A DNA stretch of 64,000 nt. It comes from Actinomycetaceae bacterium. Its GTDB lineage: Bacteria > Actinomycetota > Actinomycetes > Actinomycetales > Actinomycetaceae. The notes under the pieces were generated by a model. That model made no database searches, was not told the DNA's origin, and saw nothing but the letters and a program-made list of their open reading frames with translations. How positions within the stretch are numbered: the stretch's first letter is position 1; every line of letters begins with the position of its first letter. The position numbers and the translations under genes are program-made. Of this stretch, positions 36,866 to 46,742 are shown piece by piece. Where the stretch lies: contig JAUNVP010000009.1 of NCBI GenBank assembly GCA_030537615.1, forward strand, positions 1-64,000. Direction: 5' to 3'.

Positions 36866-38200
36866 ATGGCTAAAAGAACATCGCTTTCCGGTTTTCCCGA
36901 ATGGTTGCCGAGCGGACGGATCGTTGAACAACATATTCTCGACGAACTACGCACAACCTTTGAACTGCACGGATTTGGATCCTTGGAAACCCGCTCGGTC
37001 GAACCAATGCATGAGCTCTTACGAAAAGGAGAAACTTCGAAAGAGGTGTATGTTTTATCGCGCCTCCAAGATCGCAACAATCCGCACCGTTCACAAAAAG
37101 ATGACGAACTCGGTCTGCATTTTGACCTCACCGTGCCCTTTGCTCGGTACGTTCTTGAAAACGCCGGGCGGTTAGTATTTCCGTTCCGTCGTTATCAAAT
37201 ACAAAAAGTATGGCGTGGCGAGAGGCCGCAAGACGGACGTTTTCGAGAGTTCACCCAGGCTGATATCGACATTGTTGCCCAGGGAGAACTCGCTTTTCAC
37301 CACGAAATCGAACTACCCCTCGTCATGCTTGACGCCCTGGGACGGCTCCCCATTCCGCGCGCGACCATCCTCGTCAATAACCGCAAAATTGTCCAGGGGT
37401 ATTGTCAGGGCATTGGTGTGGAGAATATTGATGATGCACTTCGAGCAATCGATAAGCTCGACAAAATTGGTGACGACGGAGTGCGTGCGGAAATGGCGAA
37501 ACACGGGATCGCTGACCACCAGGCGAACCAGTTGCTCGCTCTCGCTGCTATCCGTGGGACGACCGAGGTCATCGAGCAGGTACGCCAACTGGGAGTAAGT
37601 ACCCCGTTGATGGACGAGGGCCTCAGTGAACTCGATGCGTTACTGATGGAAACTGAGCAACGAGTTCCGGGGGGAGTGGTGGCCGATTTGAAAATTACTC
37701 GCGGCCTCGATTACTACACGGGCACGGTGTATGAAACTATTCTCGAAGGGCATGAGAATCTTGGTTCCATTTGCTCCGGAGGACGATACGATTCACTCGC
37801 TTCGGACGGAAAACGGACATTCCCGGGAGTGGGACTGTCGATCGGAGTTTCCCGTCTCGTTTCGCGGATATTGGCAGACAACTTGGTCGAAGCCTCGCGC
37901 AGTGTCCCAACCTGCGTTTTGGTCGCGGTGAACTCAGAAGATACGCGGGGCGAGTCCAATCGGATTGCCGATCAGTTGCGGGCACGAGGTATTCCGGTTG
38001 AGGTTTCTCCCTCGAGTGCGAAATTTGGAAAACAGATACGGTATGCAGACCGCCGAGGAATTCCGTTCGTATGGTTCATCGATGAGGACGGCAACAGCGC
38101 GATCAAGGACATTCGCTCTGGAGAGCAACAATCTGCAGACCCCAGTATGTGGGTGCCCTCTGATGAGGATCGATATCCGACAGTTCGAATAGTAGGTTAA
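36866..38200 (+). CDS. hisS: Histidyl-tRNA synthetase
   Basis: Class II synthetase of 444 residues. The N-terminus SGFPEWLPSGRIVEQ, motif 2 (RYQIQKVWRGERPQDGRFREF) quoted here only as WRGERPQDGRFREF, the histidine-A motif GLDYYTG and the C-terminal anticodon domain identify it. This is the actinobacterial type with the FPEWLP start. No ribosome binding site precedes the ATG; a perfect-looking TATACT (36857-36862) ends only three bases before it, so transcription starts at or within the first codon. It is followed after four bases by the first dynamin-like GTPase gene. Confidence 0.96.
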   Translation: MAKRTSLSGFPEWLPSGRIVEQHILDELRTTFELHGFGSLETRSVEPMHELLRKGETSKEVYVLSRLQDRNNPHRSQKDDELGLHFDLTVPFARYVLENAGRLVFPFRRYQIQKVWRGERPQDGRFREFTQADIDIVAQGELAFHHEIELPLVMLDALGRLPIPRATILVNNRKIVQGYCQGIGVENIDDALRAIDKLDKIGDDGVRAEMAKHGIADHQANQLLALAAIRGTTEVIEQVRQLGVSTPLMDEGLSELDALLMETEQRVPGGVVADLKITRGLDYYTGTVYETILEGHENLGSICSGGRYDSLASDGKRTFPGVGLSIGVSRLVSRILADNLVEASRSVPTCVLVAVNSEDTRGESNRIADQLRARGIPVEVSPSSAKFGKQIRYADRRGIPFVWFIDEDGNSAIKDIRSGEQQSADPSMWVPSDEDRYPTVRIVG

Positions 38201-38204
38201 CCCC

Positions 38205-39917
38205 GTGGATGAATATGCCTCCTTGACGGCGCTGAAAGAAGAACTGAGTTGCGTTGACCTTCCACTCAACGTGACCGGTGTCGATGCCGCCCGGGAACTC
38301 ACCGAGCGCACCGTCAGGCGGCTGACAGATCACGTACTCCCACGGTTGAGTAACCTCGATGCGCCGCTGCTCTGTGTAGTGGGAGGATCGACTGGCGCTG
38401 GCAAATCAACTATCGTTAACTCCCTTGTCAGACAAAAGCTGTCGGCATCGTCAGCGGTGCGGCCGACAACTCGCCGCCCTCTACTCATCCACCGCAGCGC
38501 AGATGCTGGGTGGTTTGAAGATACGCGGATTCTTCCGGGTTTGTCGCGCGTTAGAATTTCTCCCGATTCACCTCCGAGCGAGCCAACCAATGCTTCCACG
38601 CACGAGGTTGAACTGCGCATCAATGACGACATACCCCAGGGAGTTGCTATTCTCGACGCGCCCGACCTGGACTCTGTTGTGGCCGATAATCGACAACTCG
38701 CTCGGCAACTGCTCGACGCGGCTGATCTGTGGGTCTTTGTCACCACTGCCGCTCGATATGCGGATGCCGTCCCGTGGGCCATGCTTTCCGATGCCGCGAA
38801 TCGAAATATTTCCGTGGCGGTGATTCTCAACCGGATTCCTCCCGGGGCAATTGAAGAGATTCGTCCCGACCTATCCCGGATGCTCGCAGAAGCAGATCTC
38901 GGGAGAGCTCCACTGATTGCCATCGAGGAAACCACTCTCGATGAGGACGGATTGCTAGCGCCGCAAGCATTGCAACCGCTGGAAAACTGGCTCGTCTCTC
39001 TTTCCGATACGGCGACAGCACGAGCAAAGACTGCCAAAAGAACACTCGTGGGCACGGTAGCGACCGTGCTTGATGCATGTGCAGACATCGTCGATGCCAT
39101 TCAGACTCAACTCTATGTCGCGACGGATGCGTCCGCAGTTATCGACAGTGAAATCGAACGAGCGTTGCGCGAGGTCGCAGAACTAACCCAGAACGGCACA
39201 CTGCTACGAGGCGAAGTTCTTAACCGCTGGCAGGAAGTCATCGGAACCGCGGAGCTGTCGCGGAGGATTGATGAAGGAGTGTCGTGGCTCAAGGCTCGGG
39301 TAACGGGTTTCCTCACGGGAAGACCCAATCGGGCGGCACCGGTCGAGACTGCCATTCACGAGGGACTAGCCGCACTTTTGGCAGAACAGTTGGCTTCTGC
39401 TGAAGAGAGAGTACGTGCGACGTGGCATCAGAATACGGCCGTACGTGAGATCGAGAAACAGGTTGTCCCACACCCTGCGGAGGTGTATCGCCGTCAGGCC
39501 GAAGAGATTACTCGCGACTGGCAGCATGACCTGCTTGAGATGGTTCGCACCGAAGGTGGGTCACGTAAAACGACAGCACGTATCCTTGCGATCGGTGTCA
39601 ATCTACTCGGAGTCGCTCTCATGATTGTCATCTTCGCGTCGACAGGGGGGCTGACGGGAGCCGAGGTCGGAGTTGCGGGCGCGACATCGGTGGTGGCTCA
39701 ACGACTGCTGGAATCAGTTTTCGGCGATCAGGCCGTGGCACGAATGACGAAACAGGCCCACGCCATGCTCCTTGATCGAATGCGTCACGCTCTGGAGGAA
39801 ATTCTCTCGGATCTCGAAAGCGCTATTCCGGCAGTGCGCGATGGGCAAGCGCTTGTTGAAGCGATACGGGAAGCCCACTCGATCTGGAACTCTCGCGAGC
39901 GGGAGGAGGACGAGTGA
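38205..39917 (+). CDS. Dynamin-like/YfjP-type GTPase, first of a pair
   Basis: Large GTPase-like protein of 570 residues. The P-loop is GGSTGAGKST (60-69), the switch II position reads LDAPDLDS (DAPD in place of DxxG), and the usual NKxD is replaced by LNRIP. Helical stalk-like sequence follows. Two hydrophobic segments near 460-500 (ILAIGVNLLGVALMIVIF) resemble the membrane-binding hairpin of bacterial dynamin-like proteins. It is not an ABC transporter despite such annotations in the literature. The start is four bases after hisS, and it overlaps the second GTPase gene by four (GTGA), so the two are likely made together. Confidence 0.8.
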   Translation: MDEYASLTALKEELSCVDLPLNVTGVDAARELTERTVRRLTDHVLPRLSNLDAPLLCVVGGSTGAGKSTIVNSLVRQKLSASSAVRPTTRRPLLIHRSADAGWFEDTRILPGLSRVRISPDSPPSEPTNASTHEVELRINDDIPQGVAILDAPDLDSVVADNRQLARQLLDAADLWVFVTTAARYADAVPWAMLSDAANRNISVAVILNRIPPGAIEEIRPDLSRMLAEADLGRAPLIAIEETTLDEDGLLAPQALQPLENWLVSLSDTATARAKTAKRTLVGTVATVLDACADIVDAIQTQLYVATDASAVIDSEIERALREVAELTQNGTLLRGEVLNRWQEVIGTAELSRRIDEGVSWLKARVTGFLTGRPNRAAPVETAIHEGLAALLAEQLASAEERVRATWHQNTAVREIEKQVVPHPAEVYRRQAEEITRDWQHDLLEMVRTEGGSRKTTARILAIGVNLLGVALMIVIFASTGGLTGAEVGVAGATSVVAQRLLESVFGDQAVARMTKQAHAMLLDRMRHALEEILSDLESAIPAVRDGQALVEAIREAHSIWNSREREEDE

Positions 39918-41530
39918 GACTGTTTAATCGGCTGTCCAACGAACCCGTCGGAGAGCGGGTCGATCGGCTTCGGCATGTTCTTGAACTAGTTGAAGATGAT
40001 CTGCCGCAAGCGCTTATCTCCAACGTACGCGATACGGTAAAGACTGCGGACGAGCGACTTTCGCTCAACCCGGAAGTTGCTGTGGTCGCTTTCATCGGTG
40101 CGACGGGATCGGGCAAATCCAGTCTCTTTAATGCTTTACTGGGTGCCGACATCGCCCAGGTGGGTCTGCGGAGGCCGACAACGAAGTCAGCTCTCGCAGC
40201 CTCCGCCCCGGGCACAGATATGACTGACTTGCTCGACTGGTTGGGAATCAAAAACCGAGTGCTTATTCCACAGGATCGTCTGATGCCTGAGAATGTCACG
40301 ATCGTCGACTTGCCCGATATTGACTCCGTTGATCTGGACAACCGTGCCTTGGCCGATCACCTGGCTGAACGAGTGGACATACTGGTGTGGGTCGTTGATC
40401 CACAAAAGTACGCCGACGACGTGCTTCACTCGCAGTTCATTCGCCCGCTCGCTCACCATTCGAAGGTGACAGTCGTCGTCTTGTCCCAGGTCGATCGACT
40501 GTCCCCATCCGAACGGAGCCTCGTGATGGCCGATCTCAAACGACTCGTTGAAGAGGACGGGATTTCACAGCCGCGGATGGTTGCGACATCATCTGTGACG
40601 GGAGAAGGGCTGGAAAAACTGCGCGACGAAATTGGTGCGGTTGCGCGCATCCAGCTTGAAGAAGCTGAGCGACTGAAAGCGGATGTTTCGAGCGCAATGA
40701 CCGACATCGAGCGTGCTCTGAGCGACGATGGCGAACTGACTGTCGGGAGATTTAACGAAAAGAGCATTACTCCGCGACTGCTGGAGGCGGCCACCCGCGC
40801 GGCAGGTGTCCCGACGATACACGAAGCCGTGCGACGGGCCTATATTCATCGAGGAGCCCAAGCAGTCGGTTGGCTTCCCACCCGTAAACTTCGGATGATA
40901 AAAACCGATCCGCTCCGTAGGCTTCATCTGGGAACTCAATCAACTGAAGTGGTAAATTCTGTTGACGTTTCGCCGGCATCGGTTACCACTTTGAACTCAT
41001 CGCTGAGAGAACTCAACGAAGCAATTGGGCGGGATCGACCACGAATCTGGAAGGAATCTCTGCGCGAGGTTGCACTGACAGCCGCCGGGCAACTTCCGGA
41101 CAAACTCAATAGGGCAGTGTCCCGCACGGATTTGGGGATTCGAGCACAAAAATCTACCTGGTGGCGCGTGGCGAACACGATCCAATGGATCGGTTGGCTC
41201 AGTGCCCTGATTGGAGGCGCGTGGTTGGCCGCACTATTACTCGCGCGACAATTTCTCCTTATCAACGTCGCCCCGCCGATGTGGCGAGCGTTGCCGATAC
41301 CCACGTGGTTACTCGTTGTCGGCCTCGCGTGGACCGTGATCACAGCGATGCTCAGTTACGGTCTCGTCCGTTTAGTGTCGAGACGAGTGGCGCGGCGGGC
41401 TACCGCAGCGCTGACCGAATCGATCCACCACGTTGTCATCGAGGACCTGTGGCTGCCGCTCAAAACTGAAGATGAGCGGCAACGCACCGTGGTTGAGCTT
41501 ATACGTGGCGCACAATCTCGCAATCAGTAA
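39914..41530 (+). CDS. Dynamin-like/YfjP-type GTPase, second of a pair
   Basis: GTPase of 538 residues. The P-loop is GATGSGKSS (62-70), switch II is VDLPDIDS, and the G4 region reads LSQVD in place of NKxD. Two strong membrane helices lie near 430-490 (WIGWLSALIGGAWLAALLL and WLLVVGLAWTVITAML), and the short C-terminal tail follows. It overlaps the first GTPase gene by four bases. Bacterial dynamin-like proteins often act as heteromeric pairs (for example DynA/DynB), so a membrane remodelling or membrane-stress role is plausible but not shown. The stop overlaps the convergent helicase gene by seven bases. Confidence 0.8.
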   Translation: MRLFNRLSNEPVGERVDRLRHVLELVEDDLPQALISNVRDTVKTADERLSLNPEVAVVAFIGATGSGKSSLFNALLGADIAQVGLRRPTTKSALAASAPGTDMTDLLDWLGIKNRVLIPQDRLMPENVTIVDLPDIDSVDLDNRALADHLAERVDILVWVVDPQKYADDVLHSQFIRPLAHHSKVTVVVLSQVDRLSPSERSLVMADLKRLVEEDGISQPRMVATSSVTGEGLEKLRDEIGAVARIQLEEAERLKADVSSAMTDIERALSDDGELTVGRFNEKSITPRLLEAATRAAGVPTIHEAVRRAYIHRGAQAVGWLPTRKLRMIKTDPLRRLHLGTQSTEVVNSVDVSPASVTTLNSSLRELNEAIGRDRPRIWKESLREVALTAAGQLPDKLNRAVSRTDLGIRAQKSTWWRVANTIQWIGWLSALIGGAWLAALLLARQFLLINVAPPMWRALPIPTWLLVVGLAWTVITAMLSYGLVRLVSRRVARRATAALTESIHHVVIEDLWLPLKTEDERQRTVVELIRGAQSRNQ

Positions 41531-43263
41531 CTACGTGCTCGACGCTTACCTGCTCGATGATCTCGACTGGGGCCGGTATCTTCCCTGATTCGCAGGCGGC
41601 GACCGCCAATCGTTGCTCGACCGATGCGCCCGGCCGCTTGATCGGAAAGCTCTCCGCTCAACTCGACAAGAGAGAAGTTGGGGAAAATGTCGATTTTACC
41701 GAGATCAGATCCCGTGACACCTCCCTCGCCGGTAATGGCTCCGACGATCGCTCCCGGCTTAACGCCATCGCGATGTCCCACTTCGATGCGATAGCGGCGG
41801 GAGAATCCGGAAGAGACCGGACGTGCTCCACCGCGGCGAGACTTGCGTTTCTTCGCGTCGCGTCCTTCTTCGAAAGATGCCGAGACAAAGACTCCGTTAT
41901 CATCAACAGTCTCTTCGCGTCGAACCCGGCCTGTCCCGCGTTGATCATGATAAGAATCCGGACCGCGGTCACCGACCGCCTGCGCCAGAAGGGCAGCGGC
42001 AACGTCCTCGATATGAATTCCCGTGGTATCCGACATTTCTGCGAGAAGCTCGAAATAGAGCTCGAGTCGACCGCTTTTGATCCGCTCGGGTAGCGTAGTC
42101 AAAAGACGACGAGCCTGAAACTCGGACACTTCCCGAGGCGTGGGGATTGCTACTTCGACCAGCGGCATATCGATGAGACGTTCGATTGCGCGCAAGCGGC
42201 TTCTCTCGCGCGGGGTAAAGAACGTGAGAGCACGGCCCTCGCGGCCAGCTCGGCCAGTACGACCGACACGGTGGACATAGGCCTCTGCTTCGCGCGGTAC
42301 GTCGAAGTTAATAACGAGTCCAAGCCGTTCAACGTCGAGTCCGCGAGCGGCCACATCTGTGGCGACGAGAACATCGAGAGATCCGTCTCGCAGGCGAGAA
42401 ACGATGCGTTCGCGCTCAGATTGGGAAACATCCCCCGAGATACCCGCGGCTTTGAATCCGCGCTGGGTGAGATCCGCTGAGACTTCGTCAGCATCAGCCC
42501 GGGTGCGTACGAATACAATCGCGGCATCCTCAGTGCGTGTCCACAGGACGCGGGACAGCGCGCCGAGCTTATGTTTAAATGGGACGATCGCGTACGTTTG
42601 TTCGAGGTTCTCCGCTGTTGAGGCTTGCGGAGCTACGGAGATATCGACCGGATCGATGAGATGTTCGCGGGCCACACGTTCGATGGCCGGAGGCATCGTA
42701 GCGGAGAATAGTGCGGTGATGCGTTCACCCGGTTCGGGTGCGGTGGCTGCAATTGTTTCGACGTCGTCAGCGAATCCCATGCGGAGCATTTCATCAGCTT
42801 CATCAAGTACGAGCATTCGCAATTGCGTGAGGTTGAGCGCCCCCTTTTCAATCAAGTCAATGATTCGACCGGGAGTACCGACAACGATCTGAGCGCCGTC
42901 TTTGAGGGCTCGAAGCTGTGGGACGTAGGAGGCACCGCCATACACTGTAACGATCGAAATGCCGGGGCAATGCGCGGCGAACGTGCCCATCGCCTTGGCA
43001 CTTTGAATAGCAAGTTCGCGAGTTGGAGCGAGAACAAGCGCTTGAACGTGTCGGGATTGAGGATCGACGTGAGTGAGCAGAGGCAGACCGAAGGCGGCGG
43101 TTTTACCCGTGCCTGTTTGTGCGATACCAACGATATCTCGCCCCTCCAGGAGCGGCGGGATTGCGCCGGCCTGAATCGGCGTTGGTTGATCGTAGCCCAT
43201 GTCGAAAATGGCATGAAGCAACGCATCGGGCAAGGAAAGATCATCAAAAGACAGTGTAGACAT
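41524..43263 (-). CDS. DEAD-box ATP-dependent RNA helicase with DbpA-type RNA-binding domain
   Basis: CsdA/DeaD-type helicase of 579 residues. Motifs are AQTGTGKT (48-55), PTRELA, LDEADEM (DEAD at 154-157), SAT (187-189) and HRVGRTGRAGREG. An arginine-rich linker and a C-terminal DbpA-like RRM (YRIEVGHRDGVKPGAIVG) follow. Such helicases help ribosome assembly and cold adaptation. The start ATG at 43263 follows ACGGATCTCC and fits the usual TLSFDDL beginning. The mRNA has a long leader with a hairpin. Confidence 0.95.
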   Translation of the reverse strand: MSTLSFDDLSLPDALLHAIFDMGYDQPTPIQAGAIPPLLEGRDIVGIAQTGTGKTAAFGLPLLTHVDPQSRHVQALVLAPTRELAIQSAKAMGTFAAHCPGISIVTVYGGASYVPQLRALKDGAQIVVGTPGRIIDLIEKGALNLTQLRMLVLDEADEMLRMGFADDVETIAATAPEPGERITALFSATMPPAIERVAREHLIDPVDISVAPQASTAENLEQTYAIVPFKHKLGALSRVLWTRTEDAAIVFVRTRADADEVSADLTQRGFKAAGISGDVSQSERERIVSRLRDGSLDVLVATDVAARGLDVERLGLVINFDVPREAEAYVHRVGRTGRAGREGRALTFFTPRERSRLRAIERLIDMPLVEVAIPTPREVSEFQARRLLTTLPERIKSGRLELYFELLAEMSDTTGIHIEDVAAALLAQAVGDRGPDSYHDQRGTGRVRREETVDDNGVFVSASFEEGRDAKKRKSRRGGARPVSSGFSRRYRIEVGHRDGVKPGAIVGAITGEGGVTGSDLGKIDIFPNFSLVELSGELSDQAAGRIGRATIGGRRLRIREDTGPSRDHRAGKRRARSY

Positions 43264-43426
43264 GGAGATCCGTTCGTGAAGTAGGGGAACTATCAACGCG
43301 TTCCCCCGACACACACGCCGGACACTTCTTGTCGGCTATTCAGCACACCTAGGAGGTTCGCAACGTCCTCAACCCTACACGCGTGAGCGGCTCGGGGACG
43401 ATCTCGCACAGGTGAGCTTGCTTACG
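43264..43426 (-). promoter_or_regulatory. Structured 5' leader of the DEAD-box helicase gene
   Basis: The 163 bases between the helicase and the MFS gene contain a perfect seven-base stem (GGGGAAC 43284-43290, GTTCCCC 43300-43306) 20 bases before the ATG and a weaker GCCGGACA/TTGTCGGC repeat. No gene is seen. Long leaders are common before cold-shock helicases; whether this one regulates is untested. Confidence 0.35.
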
Positions 43427-44782
43427 TTACCAACTGAGCCTGCGATTGCGCATTGCGGCACCGAATGCCAGTGCGCCGATCAGGCAGGCAATAACCGGGG
43501 CTGGAAGATAGGGATTAGCGGTCGATACCTGATCCACCCACAGAGATAGTGCGACGGAGATAACACCCATGGCAAGAGCCGGACCAGTTGAATCAGCGAG
43601 TTGAAGTGACGCGGATACGTCACCGTGGCGACTCTTATCCGTAATCGCCAGGGCGAAGTCGGAAGTGGTGGCGATGGCGAGCCCCATTCCCAGGCCAATG
43701 ACTGCCCAGCCGGTTAAACCGATGAACGGAGATATATCCGAGTGAGGAAGCAACAGTGCTAGAGCGGTTCCTACCGCTACACATCCGGCGCCCACAATCG
43801 GGATGTACCGGCGTCGATTGGGACGAACAACGTGAGTTTGCGACCAGGACCCCACGGTCCAGGTGAGTGAACCGAGGGCAATTGCCCACCCCGTTGCTGA
43901 CGCCGTCCATTCGTGTACGCGGTTGAGAACGAACGGAAGGAAGAACTCTGTTCCAACGAGCGCAGCCATGAGGAGAAAACGGGTGGCAACGATAGAAGGA
44001 GTCCCTCGTCGCGCAAAGGCTGTACCTTTGGGAAATAGTCTTGGCAAGAATCCGACCAATAGGGCAGCACCCGCTCCAAAGAGAAACCACTTCGCTGACC
44101 CCGTATAGGCTCCTCCCAACTGCAGAGCAATGATTCCTGTCGCGGTAAGAATGGCGGAAAATAGCGGAGGCATCGTGACATCGCTTGGTTCCGGCGGAGG
44201 AATGTGGCGAAGGAGGGGAAGCAGCGGGAGGAGTGCTGCGAGTGCTACCGGGATAATGAGGTAATAAACTGGCCGCCAGTGCCATTGGTCAACGATGTAG
44301 CCGGCCACCGCCGGTCCAACCATTGAGGGGACGACCCACGCGTAGGAAAAAGCTGCGAAGAAACGCGGACGGCGCTCAGGTTCGACGAGTGCCCCAATCA
44401 TCACGTACAGCGGAACGATGACAAAGCCCCCACCGAGTCCTTGAACGGCACGTCCGGTGACGAAAGCGGGCAAAGACGGTGCGAGACCAGCGATCAGTGC
44501 TCCCACCGTGAACAAAAGGATCCCGGTAACGAGCGATGGTTTGACGCCTTTCGCGTCATTCCATGCTCCGGCAACCACGGTCGATATTACCTGTCCAGCA
44601 AGCACCACACCGGCGGCCACCGAATACCATTGATCACCGCCAAGATCCTCGACAACGGTTGGCATGGTATTCGTCGTTGCGAGAGACTCAAAGGCAAAGC
44701 AGGTGATGAGCCCAACCGAACCAAACATGAGAAGGCGTTCGGTGCTTTGTTGTTGTTGTTCAATTGGGGTCCGAAGAGTCAT
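43427..44782 (-). CDS. MFS transporter, drug:H+ antiporter type
   Basis: Integral membrane protein of 451 residues with 12-14 hydrophobic helices. The loop after helix 2 is GAWNDAKGVKPSLVTG, helix 4 has GRAVQGLGGGFVIVPLY, and helix 5 has the antiporter-like VPSMVGPAVAGYIVD, consistent with efflux. The N-terminus contains four glutamines in a row. The substrate cannot be predicted. TAGAGT lies six bases before the ATG without a ribosome binding site. It is divergent from aspS. Confidence 0.88.
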   Translation of the reverse strand: MTLRTPIEQQQQSTERLLMFGSVGLITCFAFESLATTNTMPTVVEDLGGDQWYSVAAGVVLAGQVISTVVAGAWNDAKGVKPSLVTGILLFTVGALIAGLAPSLPAFVTGRAVQGLGGGFVIVPLYVMIGALVEPERRPRFFAAFSYAWVVPSMVGPAVAGYIVDQWHWRPVYYLIIPVALAALLPLLPLLRHIPPPEPSDVTMPPLFSAILTATGIIALQLGGAYTGSAKWFLFGAGAALLVGFLPRLFPKGTAFARRGTPSIVATRFLLMAALVGTEFFLPFVLNRVHEWTASATGWAIALGSLTWTVGSWSQTHVVRPNRRRYIPIVGAGCVAVGTALALLLPHSDISPFIGLTGWAVIGLGMGLAIATTSDFALAITDKSRHGDVSASLQLADSTGPALAMGVISVALSLWVDQVSTANPYLPAPVIACLIGALAFGAAMRNRRLSW

Positions 44783-44788
44783 GACATC

Positions 44789-44794
44789 ACTCTA
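44789..44794 (-). promoter_or_regulatory. Candidate -10 of the MFS gene
   Basis: TAGAGT on the minus strand is followed by six bases and the ATG at 44782. A palindrome TCGAAATTCGA (about 44812-44822) lies just upstream and could be an operator. Confidence 0.35.
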
Positions 44795-44826
44795 CCGAAA
44801 GATTTTCGCTCGAAATTCGACCGCTT

Positions 44827-44855
44827 TTTTCACTACTTCATCGAGGGTTTAGGAT
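44827..44855 (+). promoter_or_regulatory. Promoter of aspS
   Basis: TTTTCA and TAGGAT are separated by 17 bases. Transcription would begin near 44862, giving a leader of about 44 bases that contains AAAGGA. Confidence 0.5.
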
Positions 44856-44905
44856 GGTGGTTGCGCCCGCCCGTTCAGCGGTGTCGTCTATAGAAAGGAA
44901 CGCCC

Positions 44906-46687
44906 ATGTTGCGTACACATGACATTGGATCATTGAATGCTGACCTCGTTGGTACGACAGTGACGATCGCCGGATGGGTCGACCGTCGACGCGATCACGG
45001 GGGAGTGGTATTCGTTGATCTCAGAGATGCGACGGGTATTGCTCAGGTCGTCGTCCGAGACGAGGCCGTCGCGCACCTGTTGCGATCGGAGTTCGTCCTT
45101 CAAGTCACCGGAGAAATCTCCCGTCGGCCGGAAGGAAATGAGAACCCTAATCTCTCCACCGGCCAGATTGAGGTTCTCGGTGACGAGATCGAGATTCTTA
45201 ACACCTGTGCGCCACTGCCGTTCCAAGTCTCGGATCACGCGGATGACTCCGGCAAAGTCGGTGAAGAAACACGGTTGCGCTATCGTTATCTCGACCTGCG
45301 GCGCTCACCGGCCCAACGAGCATTGCGCTTGCGCTCGGAGGTCAATCAGGCGGCGCGCCGCGTGCTCGACACGCACCGATTCGTTGAAATCGAAACGCCG
45401 ACGCTGACTCGTTCAACCCCCGAGGGCGCACGCGACTTCCTCGTGCCAGCACGTCTGTCACCCGGTTCGTGGTATGCGCTTCCTCAGTCACCGCAACTAT
45501 TTAAGCAGCTCCTCATGGTGGCCGGCATGGAGCGCTACTATCAGATCGCTCGTTGCTACCGGGATGAAGACTTCCGCGCTGATCGCCAACCGGAGTTTAC
45601 CCAGCTCGATATTGAGATGTCGTTCGTTGATCAGGATGATGTCATTGCGGTGGCAGAAGACGTACTGCGCGAAGTATGGAAAACCATCGGCTATGAGCTG
45701 ACCACTCCGATTCGGCGGATGAGCTATGCCGAAGCTATGGAAAAATATGGGACCGACAAGCCCGATTTGCGTTTCGGTCTCGAAATCGTCGATCTCACCG
45801 AGTACTTTAAGGACACGCCGTTCCGCGTTTTCCAATCACCCTACGTGGGAGCTGTCGTCATGCCCGGCGGAGGGTCACAGCCTCGTCGGACTTTCGACAA
45901 ATGGCAAGAATGGGCTCGCTCGCGCGGCGCGAAGGGCCTCGCCTATGTCACTGTTGCTGAGGACGGCACGCTCGGCGGTCCGGTCGCAAAGAACATTTCC
46001 GATGCGGAACGCGACGGCCTCGTCGCCGCCTGTGGTGCACAACCGGGCGACTGCATTTTCTTCGGTGCCGGAAAAGCCGAGGACGCGCGTGCGCTGCTGG
46101 GGGCTGCGCGTCTCGAAGTGGGTCGTCGAGTCGGTCTGATTGACGAAGACGAGTGGTCTTTCGTGTGGGTGGTTGATGCGCCGTTGTTCAAGCCGGCTGG
46201 TCAAGATGACGATGTCGATCTCGGACACTCGAATTGGACGGCCGTCCACCACGCCTTTACCTCACCGAACCCGGATTGGATCGATCGCTTCGAAGAGGAT
46301 CCCGCAAACGCACTGGCCTACGCCTACGACATTGTGTGCAACGGGAACGAAATCGGTGGCGGATCCATCCGTATTCACCGTCGGGACGTGCAAGAACGCG
46401 TCTTTTCTGTCATGGGGATCGATGAAGAAGAAGCGCAGGAGAAATTCGGCTTTCTCCTCGACGCTTTTAAGTTTGGCGCCCCGCCGCACGGTGGAATCGC
46501 TTTTGGTTGGGACCGCATAGTGTCACTCTTAACGAAGTCGGAATCGATTCGTGATGTCATCGCCTTCCCGAAATCGGGCGGTGGTTTCGATCCGTTGACT
46601 CAAGCACCGGCCCCGATTACCGCAGAACAGAGGGAAGAAGCCGGCGTGGATTACACCCCTGACGACGAGACGGACGAATCCGAATAG
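44906..46687 (+). CDS. aspS: Aspartyl-tRNA synthetase
   Basis: Bacterial-type AspRS of 593 residues. The N-terminal OB anticodon domain ([23 protein letters not shown], of which [10 protein letters not shown] is diagnostic) precedes motif 2 ([18 protein letters not shown]), the bacterial insertion domain and motif 3 ([10 protein letters not shown]). GAAAGGA precedes the ATG. Whether it is discriminating or also charges tRNA-Asn cannot be decided here. The tail is acidic. Confidence 0.97.
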   Translation: MLRTHDIGSLNADLVGTTVTIAGWVDRRRDHGGVVFVDLRDATGIAQVVVRDEAVAHLLRSEFVLQVTGEISRRPEGNENPNLSTGQIEVLGDEIEILNTCAPLPFQVSDHADDSGKVGEETRLRYRYLDLRRSPAQRALRLRSEVNQAARRVLDTHRFVEIETPTLTRSTPEGARDFLVPARLSPGSWYALPQSPQLFKQLLMVAGMERYYQIARCYRDEDFRADRQPEFTQLDIEMSFVDQDDVIAVAEDVLREVWKTIGYELTTPIRRMSYAEAMEKYGTDKPDLRFGLEIVDLTEYFKDTPFRVFQSPYVGAVVMPGGGSQPRRTFDKWQEWARSRGAKGLAYVTVAEDGTLGGPVAKNISDAERDGLVAACGAQPGDCIFFGAGKAEDARALLGAARLEVGRRVGLIDEDEWSFVWVVDAPLFKPAGQDDDVDLGHSNWTAVHHAFTSPNPDWIDRFEEDPANALAYAYDIVCNGNEIGGGSIRIHRRDVQERVFSVMGIDEEEAQEKFGFLLDAFKFGAPPHGGIAFGWDRIVSLLTKSESIRDVIAFPKSGGGFDPLTQAPAPITAEQREEAGVDYTPDDETDESE

Positions 46688-46742
46688 GTTGTCGCGGGTG
46701 GCGGGGCAGATCAAACCGATCGGTCACCGCTACCCGCCAACC
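46687..46742. terminator. Inverted repeat between convergent aspS and DUF4126 genes
   Basis: GGTTG and GCGGGTGGCGG pair with CCGCTACCCGC and CAACC, giving about 16 base pairs with one two-base bulge and one G-T pair. It starts on the aspS stop and covers the DUF4126 stop. No T-tract follows on either strand, so it is a candidate bidirectional terminator or 3' stabiliser. Confidence 0.5.

Noticed and set aside
38330-39100. 256-codon open frame antisense to the first GTPase gene
   Set aside because: It is a composition-driven shadow: Ser/Ala/Arg-rich, no ribosome binding site, and opposite a gene with clear motifs.
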